This document shows positions 36,897-44,728 of a stretch of 64,000 nucleotides of DNA, in pieces. Source of the stretch: JAIBJN01 sp963775625. GTDB taxonomy: Bacteria; Actinomycetota; Thermoleophilia; Gaiellales; Gaiellaceae. The stretch spans positions 306,599-370,598 of the forward strand of contig CAVZJM010000016.1 of the NCBI GenBank assembly GCA_963775625.1, given 5' to 3'. A program made the position numbers and the translations under genes. The notes below the pieces were generated by a model. It saw only the letters and a program-made list of their open reading frames with translations. It had not been told where the DNA came from and did not search any database. Position 1 is the stretch's first letter. Every line of letters starts with the position of its first letter.

Positions 36897-37271
36897 CTAA
36901 GGAACCGGGTCGAAGAACTCGGCCTTGCCGGTCTCCGGCGGGGCGCCGTAGATGAAGAGGGCGAGCTCTTCGTCCCCCGCGTTCCGAAGCTGGAGGATCG
37001 TCCCGCTCTCAACCACGACCACACCTCCGGGTGACACCTCGTGCCGCTCTGGCGGCTCGCCCAGGTCGACGGTGAGCGTTCCCGAGAGGACGACGAAGAC
37101 CTCCTCCTGGCCCAGGTCCCGGTGGCGCCTGCCCTGAGCTCCCGGCGGGTAGCGCCAGACGTTCGCCCGCGACTGGGAGAGCGCTTCCGAAAGCGATGCG
37201 ATCGAGCGCGGATCCCCCTCCGCTCGCGGCGAGAACTCGAGCTCGCCCGCCTGGAAGACCGTATAGCCCAC
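36897..37271 (-). CDS. Cupin domain protein
   Basis: 124-aa single-domain cupin. Motif 1 is partly kept (RRHRDLGQEEVFVVLSGTL) with HxH-like reduced to a single His pair RHRD and a Glu, and motif 2 is PGGVVVVESGTILQLRNAG. Probably a small metal or ligand binder of unknown function. Ten bases downstream of the GNAT gene, so co-transcribed. Confidence 0.75.
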   Translation of the reverse strand: MGYTVFQAGELEFSPRAEGDPRSIASLSEALSQSRANVWRYPPGAQGRRHRDLGQEEVFVVLSGTLTVDLGEPPERHEVSPGGVVVVESGTILQLRNAGDEELALFIYGAPPETGKAEFFDPVP

Positions 37272-37280
37272 GCTGCGATG

Positions 37281-37742
37281 CTACCCCAGCCGCTTCTCGA
37301 AGCAGACGCTCTTGGGGTCGTTCGCGAACGGCCCGTAGCGCGGGATCGGCCCGAACCCAGCCGACACGTACAACGCGATGGCCGCGGCTTGGAGCTTGCC
37401 CGTCTCCAGGCGAACGAGCGAGTAGCCGAGCGCCCTGGCCTCGTCTTCCAGCGCCACCAGCACCTCTCGGGAGAGCCCGCGATCGCGTGCCGACGGCACC
37501 ACGTACATCCGTCGGATCTCCCCCGTCACATCGTCGTAGCGCGCGACGCCGCCGCACGCGACCGCCTCGCCGTCGATCCGGCCGATGAGAAAGGCGCCGC
37601 CGTTTGCCGGCTCGAAGATGGACGCCTCCGGCAGGCCGCCCGACCCGGGGACGCCGTCGTACGTGGCGAGCAGCTCCGCCTCCAGCGCCTCCGCGAGCGC
37701 CTGGGCACTCCCCGAGTCGAACTTCTCGCGGCGGATCTCCAC
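37281..37742 (-). CDS. GNAT family N-acetyltransferase
   Basis: 153-aa acetyltransferase. The acetyl-CoA site is visible as IRRMYVVPSARDRGLSREVLVALEDEA, the R/Q-x2-G-x-G/A variant reading RDRGLS. Ends with GFGPIPRYGPFANDPKSVCFEKRL, resembling small-molecule or amino-acid acetyltransferases. GTG start six bases after TAGGGT (leaderless). Confidence 0.8.
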   Translation of the reverse strand: MEIRREKFDSGSAQALAEALEAELLATYDGVPGSGGLPEASIFEPANGGAFLIGRIDGEAVACGGVARYDDVTGEIRRMYVVPSARDRGLSREVLVALEDEARALGYSLVRLETGKLQAAAIALYVSAGFGPIPRYGPFANDPKSVCFEKRLG

Positions 37743-37748
37743 GTCGGA

Positions 37749-37758
37749 ACCCTAGAGT
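37749..37758. promoter_or_regulatory. Overlapping divergent -10 boxes (GNAT / membrane protein)
   Basis: ACCCTAGAGT reads TAGAGT on plus (37753-37758, eight bases before GTG 37767) and TAGGGT on minus (37754-37749, six bases before GTG 37742), sharing the central TA. Confidence 0.65.
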
Positions 37759-37766
37759 TCGGGCCC

Positions 37767-38453
37767 GTGTCGCCCCCCGACCGCCCGCTTCCGCTCGGTG
37801 AGGTTCTCTCCGAGGTCGTCCGGATCTACACCCAGCGCCCCTGGGCCGCGATCGGGCTCGGCCTCCTCACCGGCGGCGCCTACTTGCTGGCGGCGGTGAC
37901 GCCGGATCTCCTCGACGTTCTGCTGATCGCCCTGGCGTTCACGGCGAGCTACGGAGCCGCCGCGCGGCTGGTCTCGGGGGACAGCTTCGCCGAGGCCTGG
38001 GCCCAGGTCGGCCTCCGCGCTCTGGTGCTCCTCGTTCTCACGTTCGTGGTCGCCGTGCCGGCCGTGATCGCGCTCACGTACCTCTTCCTGCTCGTCGTCG
38101 GCGCGCTCTGGCTCGCGCTGATGGGCTTCTCCGTCCCCGCGGCGATGATCGAGCGCGATCCCGAGGTGAAGAACTCCCTCGACCGGATCGCATACTCGCT
38201 CCTGCGTTCCATCCGCCTCGCCCGGACGGAGTACCTGCACGCGCTGGGAGTGATCGCGGCGCTGATCATCATCTACCTCGTCCTCGGGATCGGCCTCGGC
38301 ATCGCGCTCGTCGGCTTTGCCGACAACGGCCGGCTCATCGCCGTCTCCCTCGTGCAGGTCGTCCTGGCGCCGTTCTTCTTCATCGGGCTCTCGGTCCTCT
38401 ACTTCGAGCAACGGGCCCGGGCCGCTGTATCCTCGCCTCCGGAAGCCGCTTAG
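37767..38453 (+). CDS. Hypothetical multi-pass membrane protein
   Basis: 228-aa membrane protein with about five helices in pairs (AIGLGLLTGGAYLLAAV, LVLLVLTFVVAVPAVIAL, LLVVGALWLALMGFSVPAAMIE, ALIIIYLVLGIGLGIALV and LAPFFFIGLSVLYFEQRAR). The pattern VPAAMIERDPEVKNSLDRI then LYFEQRAR resembles glycerophosphodiester phosphodiesterase-type/DUF975-like membrane domains, but I cannot name a function. GTG start fixed by the -10 box eight bases upstream. Confidence 0.7.
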   Translation: MSPPDRPLPLGEVLSEVVRIYTQRPWAAIGLGLLTGGAYLLAAVTPDLLDVLLIALAFTASYGAAARLVSGDSFAEAWAQVGLRALVLLVLTFVVAVPAVIALTYLFLLVVGALWLALMGFSVPAAMIERDPEVKNSLDRIAYSLLRSIRLARTEYLHALGVIAALIIIYLVLGIGLGIALVGFADNGRLIAVSLVQVVLAPFFFIGLSVLYFEQRARAAVSSPPEAA

Positions 38454-38474
38454 AGGAGCTCTCGAGGAGGAGAG

Positions 38475-38762
38475 ATGCCCAAGTACCTGATGCTGTCGAC
38501 GCTCAGCGAGCAGGGCCTGCAGACGCTGCGGGCGAACCCCGAGCGCCTGCGGGAGGTGAACAAGGACGTCGAGGAGCTGGGCGCCAAGGTGCTCCACCAG
38601 TGGTTCGTCCTCGGCCCGCACGACTTCGTGAACATCGTCGAAGCGGACAACTCGGCGGTGATCGCGGAGGTCTCGATTTCGCTGGGGGCGCGCGGAAGCG
38701 TGCACACGCAGTCGTACGAGATGCTCGAGGTCGACGACCTCATCAAGCTTCTCGGTGGCTGA
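38475..38762 (+). CDS. GYD domain protein
   Basis: 95-aa GYD-domain protein: MPKYLMLSTLSEQGLQTLRANPERL and VLGPHDFVNIVEADN are typical of this widespread small ferredoxin-like-fold family of unknown function. GAGGAGAG precedes the ATG. It overlaps the following small gene by eight bases. Confidence 0.82.
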   Translation: MPKYLMLSTLSEQGLQTLRANPERLREVNKDVEELGAKVLHQWFVLGPHDFVNIVEADNSAVIAEVSISLGARGSVHTQSYEMLEVDDLIKLLGG

Positions 38763-38976
38763 TCCTGCCCGGCTGCCCGACTGGCTTGCCGCCGAGGTGG
38801 CCGCCTGGCCGCAGGACGCCTGGGGAGCCCATCAGACCCGGCTGCTCCTGCGCGACGGCCGCGTCCTCGAGCCGGTTGCGGTGCTCCCGAGCGGCGACGT
38901 CGTCGGCTGGGGAAAGGCGGGGTCCATCGACTTCGCCGCCGACGACATCGTCGCGATCGAGCGGATCGACGAGTAG
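38755..38976 (+). CDS. Small hypothetical protein
   Basis: 73-aa acidic protein starting at a GTG that overlaps the GYD gene stop. It has alternating short beta-like segments (TRLLLRDGRVLEPVAVLPSGDVVGWG) and no membrane segment. Not recognised. Overlap with GYD and good codon use argue that it is real. Confidence 0.6.
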   Translation: MADPARLPDWLAAEVAAWPQDAWGAHQTRLLLRDGRVLEPVAVLPSGDVVGWGKAGSIDFAADDIVAIERIDE

Positions 38977-38979
38977 TTC

Positions 38980-39525
38980 TTACTCGGTGAAGACGTAGTC
39001 GCTGTCGAGCGCGCCCATGTGACAGCTCCAGCAGACCGCGCCGCTCGCGATCTCCTCGAAGCGGTCACCACGCACGTCGCGGGTGTACTCGACAAAGACC
39101 CAGTCGTCGTGCGCGGGGTCGGCGCCCCGCTCCTTCCGCATGATCGCGATCAGGCCGATGAAGTCGGTGCCGGGGCGAGTCGCGTCCTTGACGACGATTG
39201 TGCCGTACGGGAAGCGTCCGCTCGCGCGCCGATCCTTCGAGGCGTACACGTTCTTCGTCCCGTTGTGCGGATCTGCGGGCCGGGGTGGAATGGGCGCGTC
39301 GTTGAGCTTGATCCAGTCGCGGTAGCCGGCGACGTAGGCGGGGGCGCCCGGCGGCGCCTCGGGCGGCGGGGGCGCGGCCTCGGTGGTCGTCTCCTCCGTG
39401 GTCGGATCAGGCGCGTCCGTCGTGGTCTCGACGGACGTTGTCGGCTCGGCGGTCCGCTCGGAGCCTCCGCCGCACGCGGAGGCGAGGACCAGCAGCCAGG
39501 ATGCGAGGAGCAGGCGGCGCCTCAC
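38980..39525 (-). CDS. Cytochrome P460 domain lipoprotein
   Basis: 181-aa exported haem protein. The lipobox LASACGGG and a Thr/Pro/Glu-rich linker (residues 24-60) place it on the outer face of the membrane. The P460-type domain follows and ends with the haem motif CWSCH (CxxCH) near residue 168, then GALDSDYVF. P460 cytochromes oxidise hydroxylamine or detoxify NO-type compounds; that activity is inferred. GTG start, leaderless (TATCGT seven bases upstream). Confidence 0.83.
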   Translation of the reverse strand: MRRRLLLASWLLVLASACGGGSERTAEPTTSVETTTDAPDPTTEETTTEAAPPPPEAPPGAPAYVAGYRDWIKLNDAPIPPRPADPHNGTKNVYASKDRRASGRFPYGTIVVKDATRPGTDFIGLIAIMRKERGADPAHDDWVFVEYTRDVRGDRFEEIASGAVCWSCHMGALDSDYVFTE

Positions 39526-39532
39526 GATCCCG

Positions 39533-39538
39533 ACGATA
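39533..39538 (-). promoter_or_regulatory. -10 box of leaderless P460 gene
   Basis: TATCGT on the minus strand ends seven bases before GTG at 39525. Confidence 0.55.
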
Positions 39539-39586
39539 CCGCGGCCGCCTTACGGAGGCCTTAAGAACTCGAACCAGAGTTCCAAC

Positions 39587-40483
39587 TCACTCGAGCCGCG
39601 AGTAGGCCACCGCCACCTCGGCGGCCAGCGCCGCGTTCTCGACGATCAGCTTCTTGTTGACCTCGACCGTCGCGCCGCCGCTCGCCTCGTGCAGGTAGGC
39701 GAGGACGAACGGCGTCACGTCCTGGCCGCGGACTCCCTGCCGCTCGGCCTCGGCCACGCCCTCCTGCACGAGCGGCTCGACGTCGAGGCTCTCGTCCGGC
39801 GGCCGGGCGAGGAGGAGAGCCGAATGACGCCCGAGCCGCCAGTGAAACTGGGCGATCTGAGCCACCTCCTCGACCGTGAGGACGCGGGCCGAGACGGGCG
39901 GCCCTCCCTCCTTCGTGTAGAAGACGGGCAGCGTGTCGGTCTGCCAGCCGAGCACTGGCACGCCGATCGTCTCGAGGAGCTCGGCGGTCGCCTGGACATC
40001 GAGGAGGGACTTCGCGCCCGAGGCGACGACCAGCGCCTCCGTCCGGGCGAGCTCGCCCAGGTCGGCGGAGATGTCGGGCCGCTCCGCCCAGCCGCGGTGC
40101 ACGCCCCCGAGCCCGCCGGTGCCGAGGAAGCCGATGCCCACTGCGCGGCAGACGGCCAGCGTTCCGCCCGCCGTCGTGGCGCCGAGGACGCCCTGGGCCG
40201 CGCAGGCGGCCAGGTCGCGTGGGCCGACCTTGCGGGCATCGGGCGAGCTCCCGAAGCGCTCGAGCTGCTCCTCGGTGAGCCCGACCTGGATCACCCCGTC
40301 GACGACGCCGATCGTCGCCGGCACGGCCCAGGCCGCGCGGACGCGCCGCTCGGCCTCGGACGCGACGGCGACGCCTTCGCCCTGAGGGAAGCCGTGCGAG
40401 ACGAGCGTCGTCTCGAGCGCCACCACGGGCCGGCGGGCCTCGAGCGCGGCGCGCACCTCTGGATGAATCCGAATCAAGTCCAT
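39587..40483 (-). CDS. psuG: Pseudouridine-5'-phosphate glycosidase
   Basis: 298-aa PsuG, which splits pseudouridine 5'-phosphate to uracil and ribose 5-phosphate. VALETTLVSHGFP near residue 21, GATTAGGTLAVCRAVGI, SGAKSLLDVQATAELLETIGVPV and DVTPFVLAYLHEASGGATVEVNKKLIVENA are family signatures. It follows a PfkB-family kinase by 11 bases; together they form the pseudouridine breakdown pair (kinase then glycosidase). Confidence 0.93.
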   Translation of the reverse strand: MDLIRIHPEVRAALEARRPVVALETTLVSHGFPQGEGVAVASEAERRVRAAWAVPATIGVVDGVIQVGLTEEQLERFGSSPDARKVGPRDLAACAAQGVLGATTAGGTLAVCRAVGIGFLGTGGLGGVHRGWAERPDISADLGELARTEALVVASGAKSLLDVQATAELLETIGVPVLGWQTDTLPVFYTKEGGPPVSARVLTVEEVAQIAQFHWRLGRHSALLLARPPDESLDVEPLVQEGVAEAERQGVRGQDVTPFVLAYLHEASGGATVEVNKKLIVENAALAAEVAVAYSRLE

Positions 40484-40494
40484 CTAGTGCCTCG

Positions 40495-41307
40495 TCACCA
40501 GGGCATCGCTCCCATCTTGGCGACGCAGCGGGCGGCTGCGCCGAGGGCAGCCTCCGGGCCTCCGACGAGGAAGCCGGCCGCAAACGCGTCTCCGGCCCCG
40601 GTCGTATCGACCGCCGCCGCCTCGCCCGAGGCCAGCTCGACGCTTCCGTCGGACGTGACGACAACGCATCCCCGAGCCCCGCGCTTGATCACGATCGTCG
40701 GCGCCTCGACGTCGCCGACCAGCCGGGCCTCGGCCTCGTTCGCGAAGACAACCTGCGGTCGCAGCCTCGCCACGGTGTCGCGAAAGGCATCCACGCCGAA
40801 TGCCTCGATCGCCGCGGTCGACGAGAGGTCCACGCTGACGCGCGGGGCTCGCTTCGCCGCGGCCAGGGCCGTCTCGCGGAGCGGCGAGCGCACGAGGCTG
40901 TAGCCGGGGACGTGCAGCCATTCGCAGCCGTCCAGCCAGGCGGGGTCGAGCTCCTCCGGAGCGAGCTCGGTGGCGACGCCGCGGTCGCTCAGCATCGTCC
41001 GCGCCCCGTCGGGCGTGGCGATCGAGACGACCGTCCCGGTGCCGGCGTCGACCTCGGGGCCGGCCAGCTCGACGCCGCGTCCCCGCAGCTCGTCGGCAAG
41101 GATCCGGCCCGCCGGGTCGCCTGCGCGCTTGCCGAGGAAGCGCGAGCGTCCGCCCAGCTCCACCACCCAGGCGGCGACGTTCGCCGCCTGGCCTCCGGCA
41201 CCGACCCGCGTGCGGCCATAGGTATCCGTATCCTCCGCGATCGGGCCGTCCAGGCGCACGATGACGTCCAGGAGAAGGTCCCCGAGCGTGCAGATCACGC
41301 GTCGCAC
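40495..41307 (-). CDS. PfkB family carbohydrate kinase (probable pseudouridine kinase)
   Basis: 270-aa PfkB/ribokinase-type kinase: GAGGQAANVAAWVVELGG is the N-terminal signature and DTTGAGDAFAAGFLVGG the C-terminal one with the catalytic Asp. Given psuG immediately downstream it probably phosphorylates pseudouridine (PsuK role). The coordinates use GTG 41307; GTG 41298 is seven bases after the minus-strand TAGGGT and may be the true leaderless start. Confidence 0.85.
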   Translation of the reverse strand: MRRVICTLGDLLLDVIVRLDGPIAEDTDTYGRTRVGAGGQAANVAAWVVELGGRSRFLGKRAGDPAGRILADELRGRGVELAGPEVDAGTGTVVSIATPDGARTMLSDRGVATELAPEELDPAWLDGCEWLHVPGYSLVRSPLRETALAAAKRAPRVSVDLSSTAAIEAFGVDAFRDTVARLRPQVVFANEAEARLVGDVEAPTIVIKRGARGCVVVTSDGSVELASGEAAAVDTTGAGDAFAAGFLVGGPEAALGAAARCVAKMGAMPW

Positions 41308-41315
41308 CCTACAAT
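41306..41315. promoter_or_regulatory. Overlapping divergent -10 boxes (PfkB kinase / small protein)
   Basis: ACCCTACAAT reads TACAAT on plus (41310-41315, seven bases before GTG 41323) and TAGGGT on minus (41311-41306, seven bases before GTG 41298). Nearly the same ten bases as at 3847-3856. Confidence 0.65.
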
Positions 41316-41322
41316 CGGGGCC

Positions 41323-41529
41323 GTGGACGGCGAGCGACGCAGGCGGCTCAGGCCCTTCCTCCTGGGAGGCCTGGTCGGCAGCATCGCCGGGCTGGCCGCG
41401 GCCGGCCGCATGAAGGTCCGCGCGCAGCCGCGAAGGCGGGAGACGCCCGCCGGCCTCGCCGCCTTCGAGGAGGCTCCCTGCTTCGAGGAGCTCGTCGAGC
41501 GCGAGGCGCGCCGGGAGCGCGTCCGCTAG
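41323..41529 (+). CDS. Small hypothetical protein with one membrane segment
   Basis: 68-aa basic protein with one short hydrophobic segment (PFLLGGLVGSIAGLAAAG, residues 11-28) flanked by Arg-rich ends, then a charged tail. GTG is fixed by TACAAT seven bases upstream. The stop TAG overlaps the convergent glycosyltransferase stop in the shared CTAG. No function recognised. Confidence 0.6.
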   Translation: MDGERRRRLRPFLLGGLVGSIAGLAAAGRMKVRAQPRRRETPAGLAAFEEAPCFEELVEREARRERVR

Positions 41530-43184
41530 GGGAGCTCTTCGAGCGCCTCCTCCGCGGTGAGCGCGTTGCGCCCGGCGTCCCCGATCCCGAGCGCGAGGCT
41601 GAGCTCCTGCACCGTGTGCGTGGCCTCGAGGAACTCACGCGGCGTTCCGGTGGGCTCGACCGTCCGGATGAGGAGGAAGGGGCCGAACGCCGCCGTCTCG
41701 AAGCCCGGCCCGGGCCTGGCGTCCAGGATCGTCATCGCCGCCTGGCCCTGATCGACGTAGTCGGAGGCGTCGAGCACCCAGACCCCCCGGCCCAGCGGCT
41801 CGCCCGCGTCCTCGAGCGCCTCGAGCGCCAGCGTTGCGTCGGCCCGCGGGATGAAGACTCGGCCCACGGGCGCTCCCCGCTCCCACGCGTCGAGGTAGGT
41901 CGGCTCGTAGCCGAAGAGGACGTCGTCCTCGCGGCCCGTGCGCGCGAGCCACTCGGCGGCGTCGACGCGCGCTTCGGAACGCGCCGCCGGCTCGCCGGTG
42001 TAGAGCCAGCGGGTCCGGTCGAGCCCCCAGACGACCTGCGACGCGAGGAGGAACCCGAGGACCAGCGCGATCGCTCCTGGGCCCGCGCGGCCGAGCGCGG
42101 CGCCGAACCGGAACAGGCCGGCTGCGATCGCCATCGTCGCGAAGGGCAGCAGGAAGATCAGGTGCCGCGTCTCGAGCGAGACGCCGGGGCCGGACCCGGC
42201 CGCGAGGAGGGCCACCGCGGGCACCCCGGCCACGACCGCCGTCAGGACGGCGGTCTCCGTCCGCTCGCGCGCGAGGGTGACCACGCCGAGCGCCGCGAGG
42301 AGCGCCGCGGGGATGGAGGCGGCCGGCCAGCCCGCGGTGAAGTCTCCGAACACGTCCCAGAGGTACTCGACCACGTCGAGGGGAGACCCGAGCTCCGAGC
42401 TCGACTCGCCGAGGCCGACCTCGAAGCGGGACGCCAGCAAGGCATACGTCCGCCAGAGCGGCACCGCGAGCACGAGCACAGCCCCGAGCGCGACCAGGGG
42501 GCGGCGGAGCGGCAGCGGCTGTCGAGCTCGCAGCACGGCCACGTAGACCACCTCGGCCAGGAGCACGAGCACGCCGTACGGTTGCGTTGCGAGCAGCGCG
42601 AGCGTCCCCGCTGCCCATGCCGCCCAGCGACCCCAGGTCCCGCGCTCGAGCGCACGCAGCACGAGCAGGAGCGAGAGAATCGAGGTGAAGAGGAACAGGC
42701 TGTACATCCGGGCGTAGATGCCGTGGTAGAGGGTCGTCCAGCTGACGGCGGCGAGCAGCGTCGCCACGAGCGCTGTCCGCCGGTCGCTCAGGCGGGCCAC
42801 CAGCGCGGCCAGCGCGGGCATGCTCGCCACGGCGAACACGACGGAGACGAGCCGGAGGCTCGTGAGGCCGGCGTCGATCAGGCCCGCGAGGTAAGCGAAC
42901 AGGTAGTGGAGCGGAGCGCCGCCCCGCTCCCCCAGGACGGTTCGGAGCATGTCACCCAGGGAGGAGTCGCTGAGGAAGAAGGCAAGCGTCTCGTCCTCGT
43001 GTGGCGGCAGCGCGTGCAGGCGAAGGAGCAGGAAGATCGCCAGGCCGGCGGTGATCGCTGCGACCCCGATCCAGTAGCCGTCGGCCGTGATCGCGGCACC
43101 GGGATGGCCCGGAGATGCCTCTGGCACTCGACCGGCGCGAGTGCCGGAAGCCTCCGTGCCCCCTGCTAGCATCTGCCCCTGCAC
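41526..43184 (-). CDS. Glycosyltransferase-like multi-pass membrane protein (GT-C, ArnT/PMT-like)
   Basis: 552-aa integral membrane protein with ten or more helices. LHALPPHEDETLAFFL has the acidic pair in the first external loop typical of GT-C enzymes that use polyprenyl-linked sugars, and TTLYHGIYARMYSLF resembles the conserved second loop of the PMT_2/ArnT group. It probably transfers a sugar to a cell-surface acceptor. The start is uncertain (GTG 43184 or ATG 43172). Confidence 0.78.
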   Translation of the reverse strand: MQGQMLAGGTEASGTRAGRVPEASPGHPGAAITADGYWIGVAAITAGLAIFLLLRLHALPPHEDETLAFFLSDSSLGDMLRTVLGERGGAPLHYLFAYLAGLIDAGLTSLRLVSVVFAVASMPALAALVARLSDRRTALVATLLAAVSWTTLYHGIYARMYSLFLFTSILSLLLVLRALERGTWGRWAAWAAGTLALLATQPYGVLVLLAEVVYVAVLRARQPLPLRRPLVALGAVLVLAVPLWRTYALLASRFEVGLGESSSELGSPLDVVEYLWDVFGDFTAGWPAASIPAALLAALGVVTLARERTETAVLTAVVAGVPAVALLAAGSGPGVSLETRHLIFLLPFATMAIAAGLFRFGAALGRAGPGAIALVLGFLLASQVVWGLDRTRWLYTGEPAARSEARVDAAEWLARTGREDDVLFGYEPTYLDAWERGAPVGRVFIPRADATLALEALEDAGEPLGRGVWVLDASDYVDQGQAAMTILDARPGPGFETAAFGPFLLIRTVEPTGTPREFLEATHTVQELSLALGIGDAGRNALTAEEALEELP

Positions 43185-43201
43185 GGCGCGGCCTTTCCAC
43201 G

Positions 43202-43495
43202 ATGCCGATCTACGAATATCGCTGCCCCAACGGCCACACCTTCGAGCTGTTCCAGCGCATGGCGGACGCCCCGGCCGAGGTCTGCGAGGTCTGCGGCGAG
43301 GGCCCGGTGACGAAGGTGCTGTACCCGGCTGCGATCCACTTCAAGGGCTCGGGCTTCTACTCGACGGACTACGGTCGCGGGCAGCGGCGTTCGGCCTCGA
43401 AGGACGGTGACGGCCCCGCGGACACGCCCGAGCCGAAGAAGGCCGACAAGCCGGAGGCGAAGGCCTCCGACTCGAAGACCGCCGACTCCTCCTGA
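43202..43495 (+). CDS. FmdB-family zinc ribbon protein
   Basis: 97-aa FmdB/CxxC_CxxC_SSSS protein. MPIYEYRCPNGHTFELFQ and CEVCGEGPVTKVLYPAAIHFKGSGFY is the whole domain with a C-x3-GH and CxxC zinc ribbon; the tail is a Lys/Asp/Ser-rich disordered stretch. Role unknown (a putative regulator). A TGCTAGCA palindrome like that of the RHH-ino1 promoter lies 31 bases upstream. Confidence 0.82.
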   Translation: MPIYEYRCPNGHTFELFQRMADAPAEVCEVCGEGPVTKVLYPAAIHFKGSGFYSTDYGRGQRRSASKDGDGPADTPEPKKADKPEAKASDSKTADSS

Positions 43496-43523
43496 CGACG
43501 CGTGGCGCACCGGCCGGCGCCGC

Positions 43524-44699
43524 TCAGTCGCCCCGGCCGACTCGGCAGCCCGGGCCGAACGTGCCCGAGCCGGGCCGCGGGCGCTGCGGCGCGACCTTGC
43601 CCTCGACCATCGCCATGACGGAGGCATTGTCCTCTCCTCCGACGATGAACGACTGCCCGTCGATGCTCGCGATCGTCCCTCCCAGCCGGCAGCGGAGGAT
43701 TCCGCTCGAGGGCGTGCGGCGCTTCACCCAGCCGAGCTGGATCAGCTGGTTCGCCGAGAGATCGGTGGCGAGCGGGGCGACGAGCTCGTCGCCGATGAAC
43801 GGCATGCGCAGGAACGTCCGGAAGCTCGTGACCTCGTCCGCGATGGCCTGGACGACCGCCTGCTGGCGCTCGCCGCGGGTGATGTCGTTGTCTGCCGGGT
43901 CGAGCTTGTTCACGCGCACGCGCGCGTAGATGATGGCCCGGCGGCCGTTCATCGTCTGCTCGCCCGTCCGGAAGCGCCATCCCGGCCAGCGGTCGCACTT
44001 CGCCGGCGTCTCGAGCGGGCACGCGAACTTGTCCGCGAGGATCGGCTTCGGGACGTCGATGGTCACGCCGCCGAGGGCATCGACCAGCTCCTTGAACCTG
44101 GTGAGGCTGACGACGACGACGTGGTTGATCGGGATGCCGGTCAGGGCCTGCACCGTCCGGATGGCGAGCGTGGAGCCTCCGTAGGCGTACGCGGCGTTGA
44201 CCTTGTCCAGCTCCCGCCCGGGGATCTCAACACGCAGGTCCCGCGGGATTGAGAGGAGGGCGATCCGGTGCTCGTCCGGATCCGTGCGCACGAGCATGAT
44301 CGAGTCGGAGCGAAAGGGCCCTTCACGCCCGGGGCCCTCGTCGGTTCCGAGGACGAGGATGGTGGAGGGGTTCGACAGGATCAGCCCGTCCTGTGGCGTC
44401 AGGGCCGCGTACGCCCGCGAGTCGAGACGCTCGTTCGCCTCCTTCACGCCGCTTCGGAAGGCCAGGTAGCCCAGGATCGCCCAGACGGCGGCGACGAGCG
44501 CCACGATCAGGACGACGCCCAGGAGGATGCGGAGCCAGCGGCGCCGCCGACGCGGTCGGCTCGGCTTGGGCCGCGTGTAGGCGTCTTTGCCGTCGCCGAC
44601 TCCGGGGGCACGATCCTCCCCCTTCCTCGACTCCGTCGGGACTGGGCCTTTGACCCGCCCGCCACGGTAGACGCGGTACGGCTTGTCCTTGGACGCCAC
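43524..44699 (-). CDS. LytR-CpsA-Psr (LCP) family protein
   Basis: 391-aa LCP phosphotransferase that attaches teichoic acid or arabinogalactan-type glycans from lipid carriers to peptidoglycan. Basic cytoplasmic N terminus, one membrane helix (WLRILLGVVLIVALVAAVWAI region, residues 55-80), then the extracytoplasmic domain with SDSIMLVRTD, LSIPRDLRVEIPG, KVNAAYAYGG and GERQQAVVQAI (pyrophosphate-binding Arg and Asp residues). Divergent from glucokinase. Confidence 0.9.
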   Translation of the reverse strand: MASKDKPYRVYRGGRVKGPVPTESRKGEDRAPGVGDGKDAYTRPKPSRPRRRRRWLRILLGVVLIVALVAAVWAILGYLAFRSGVKEANERLDSRAYAALTPQDGLILSNPSTILVLGTDEGPGREGPFRSDSIMLVRTDPDEHRIALLSIPRDLRVEIPGRELDKVNAAYAYGGSTLAIRTVQALTGIPINHVVVVSLTRFKELVDALGGVTIDVPKPILADKFACPLETPAKCDRWPGWRFRTGEQTMNGRRAIIYARVRVNKLDPADNDITRGERQQAVVQAIADEVTSFRTFLRMPFIGDELVAPLATDLSANQLIQLGWVKRRTPSSGILRCRLGGTIASIDGQSFIVGGEDNASVMAMVEGKVAPQRPRPGSGTFGPGCRVGRGD

Positions 44700-44709
44700 G
44701 GCGACCGAG

Positions 44710-44716
44710 TATCGTA
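44710..44716. promoter_or_regulatory. Overlapping divergent -10-like boxes (LCP / glucokinase)
   Basis: TATCGTA reads TATCGT on plus (13 bases before ATG 44729) and TACGAT on minus (11 bases before GTG 44699). Leaders would be only a few bases long. Confidence 0.45.
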
Positions 44717-44728
44717 GCCAGACCTCGA

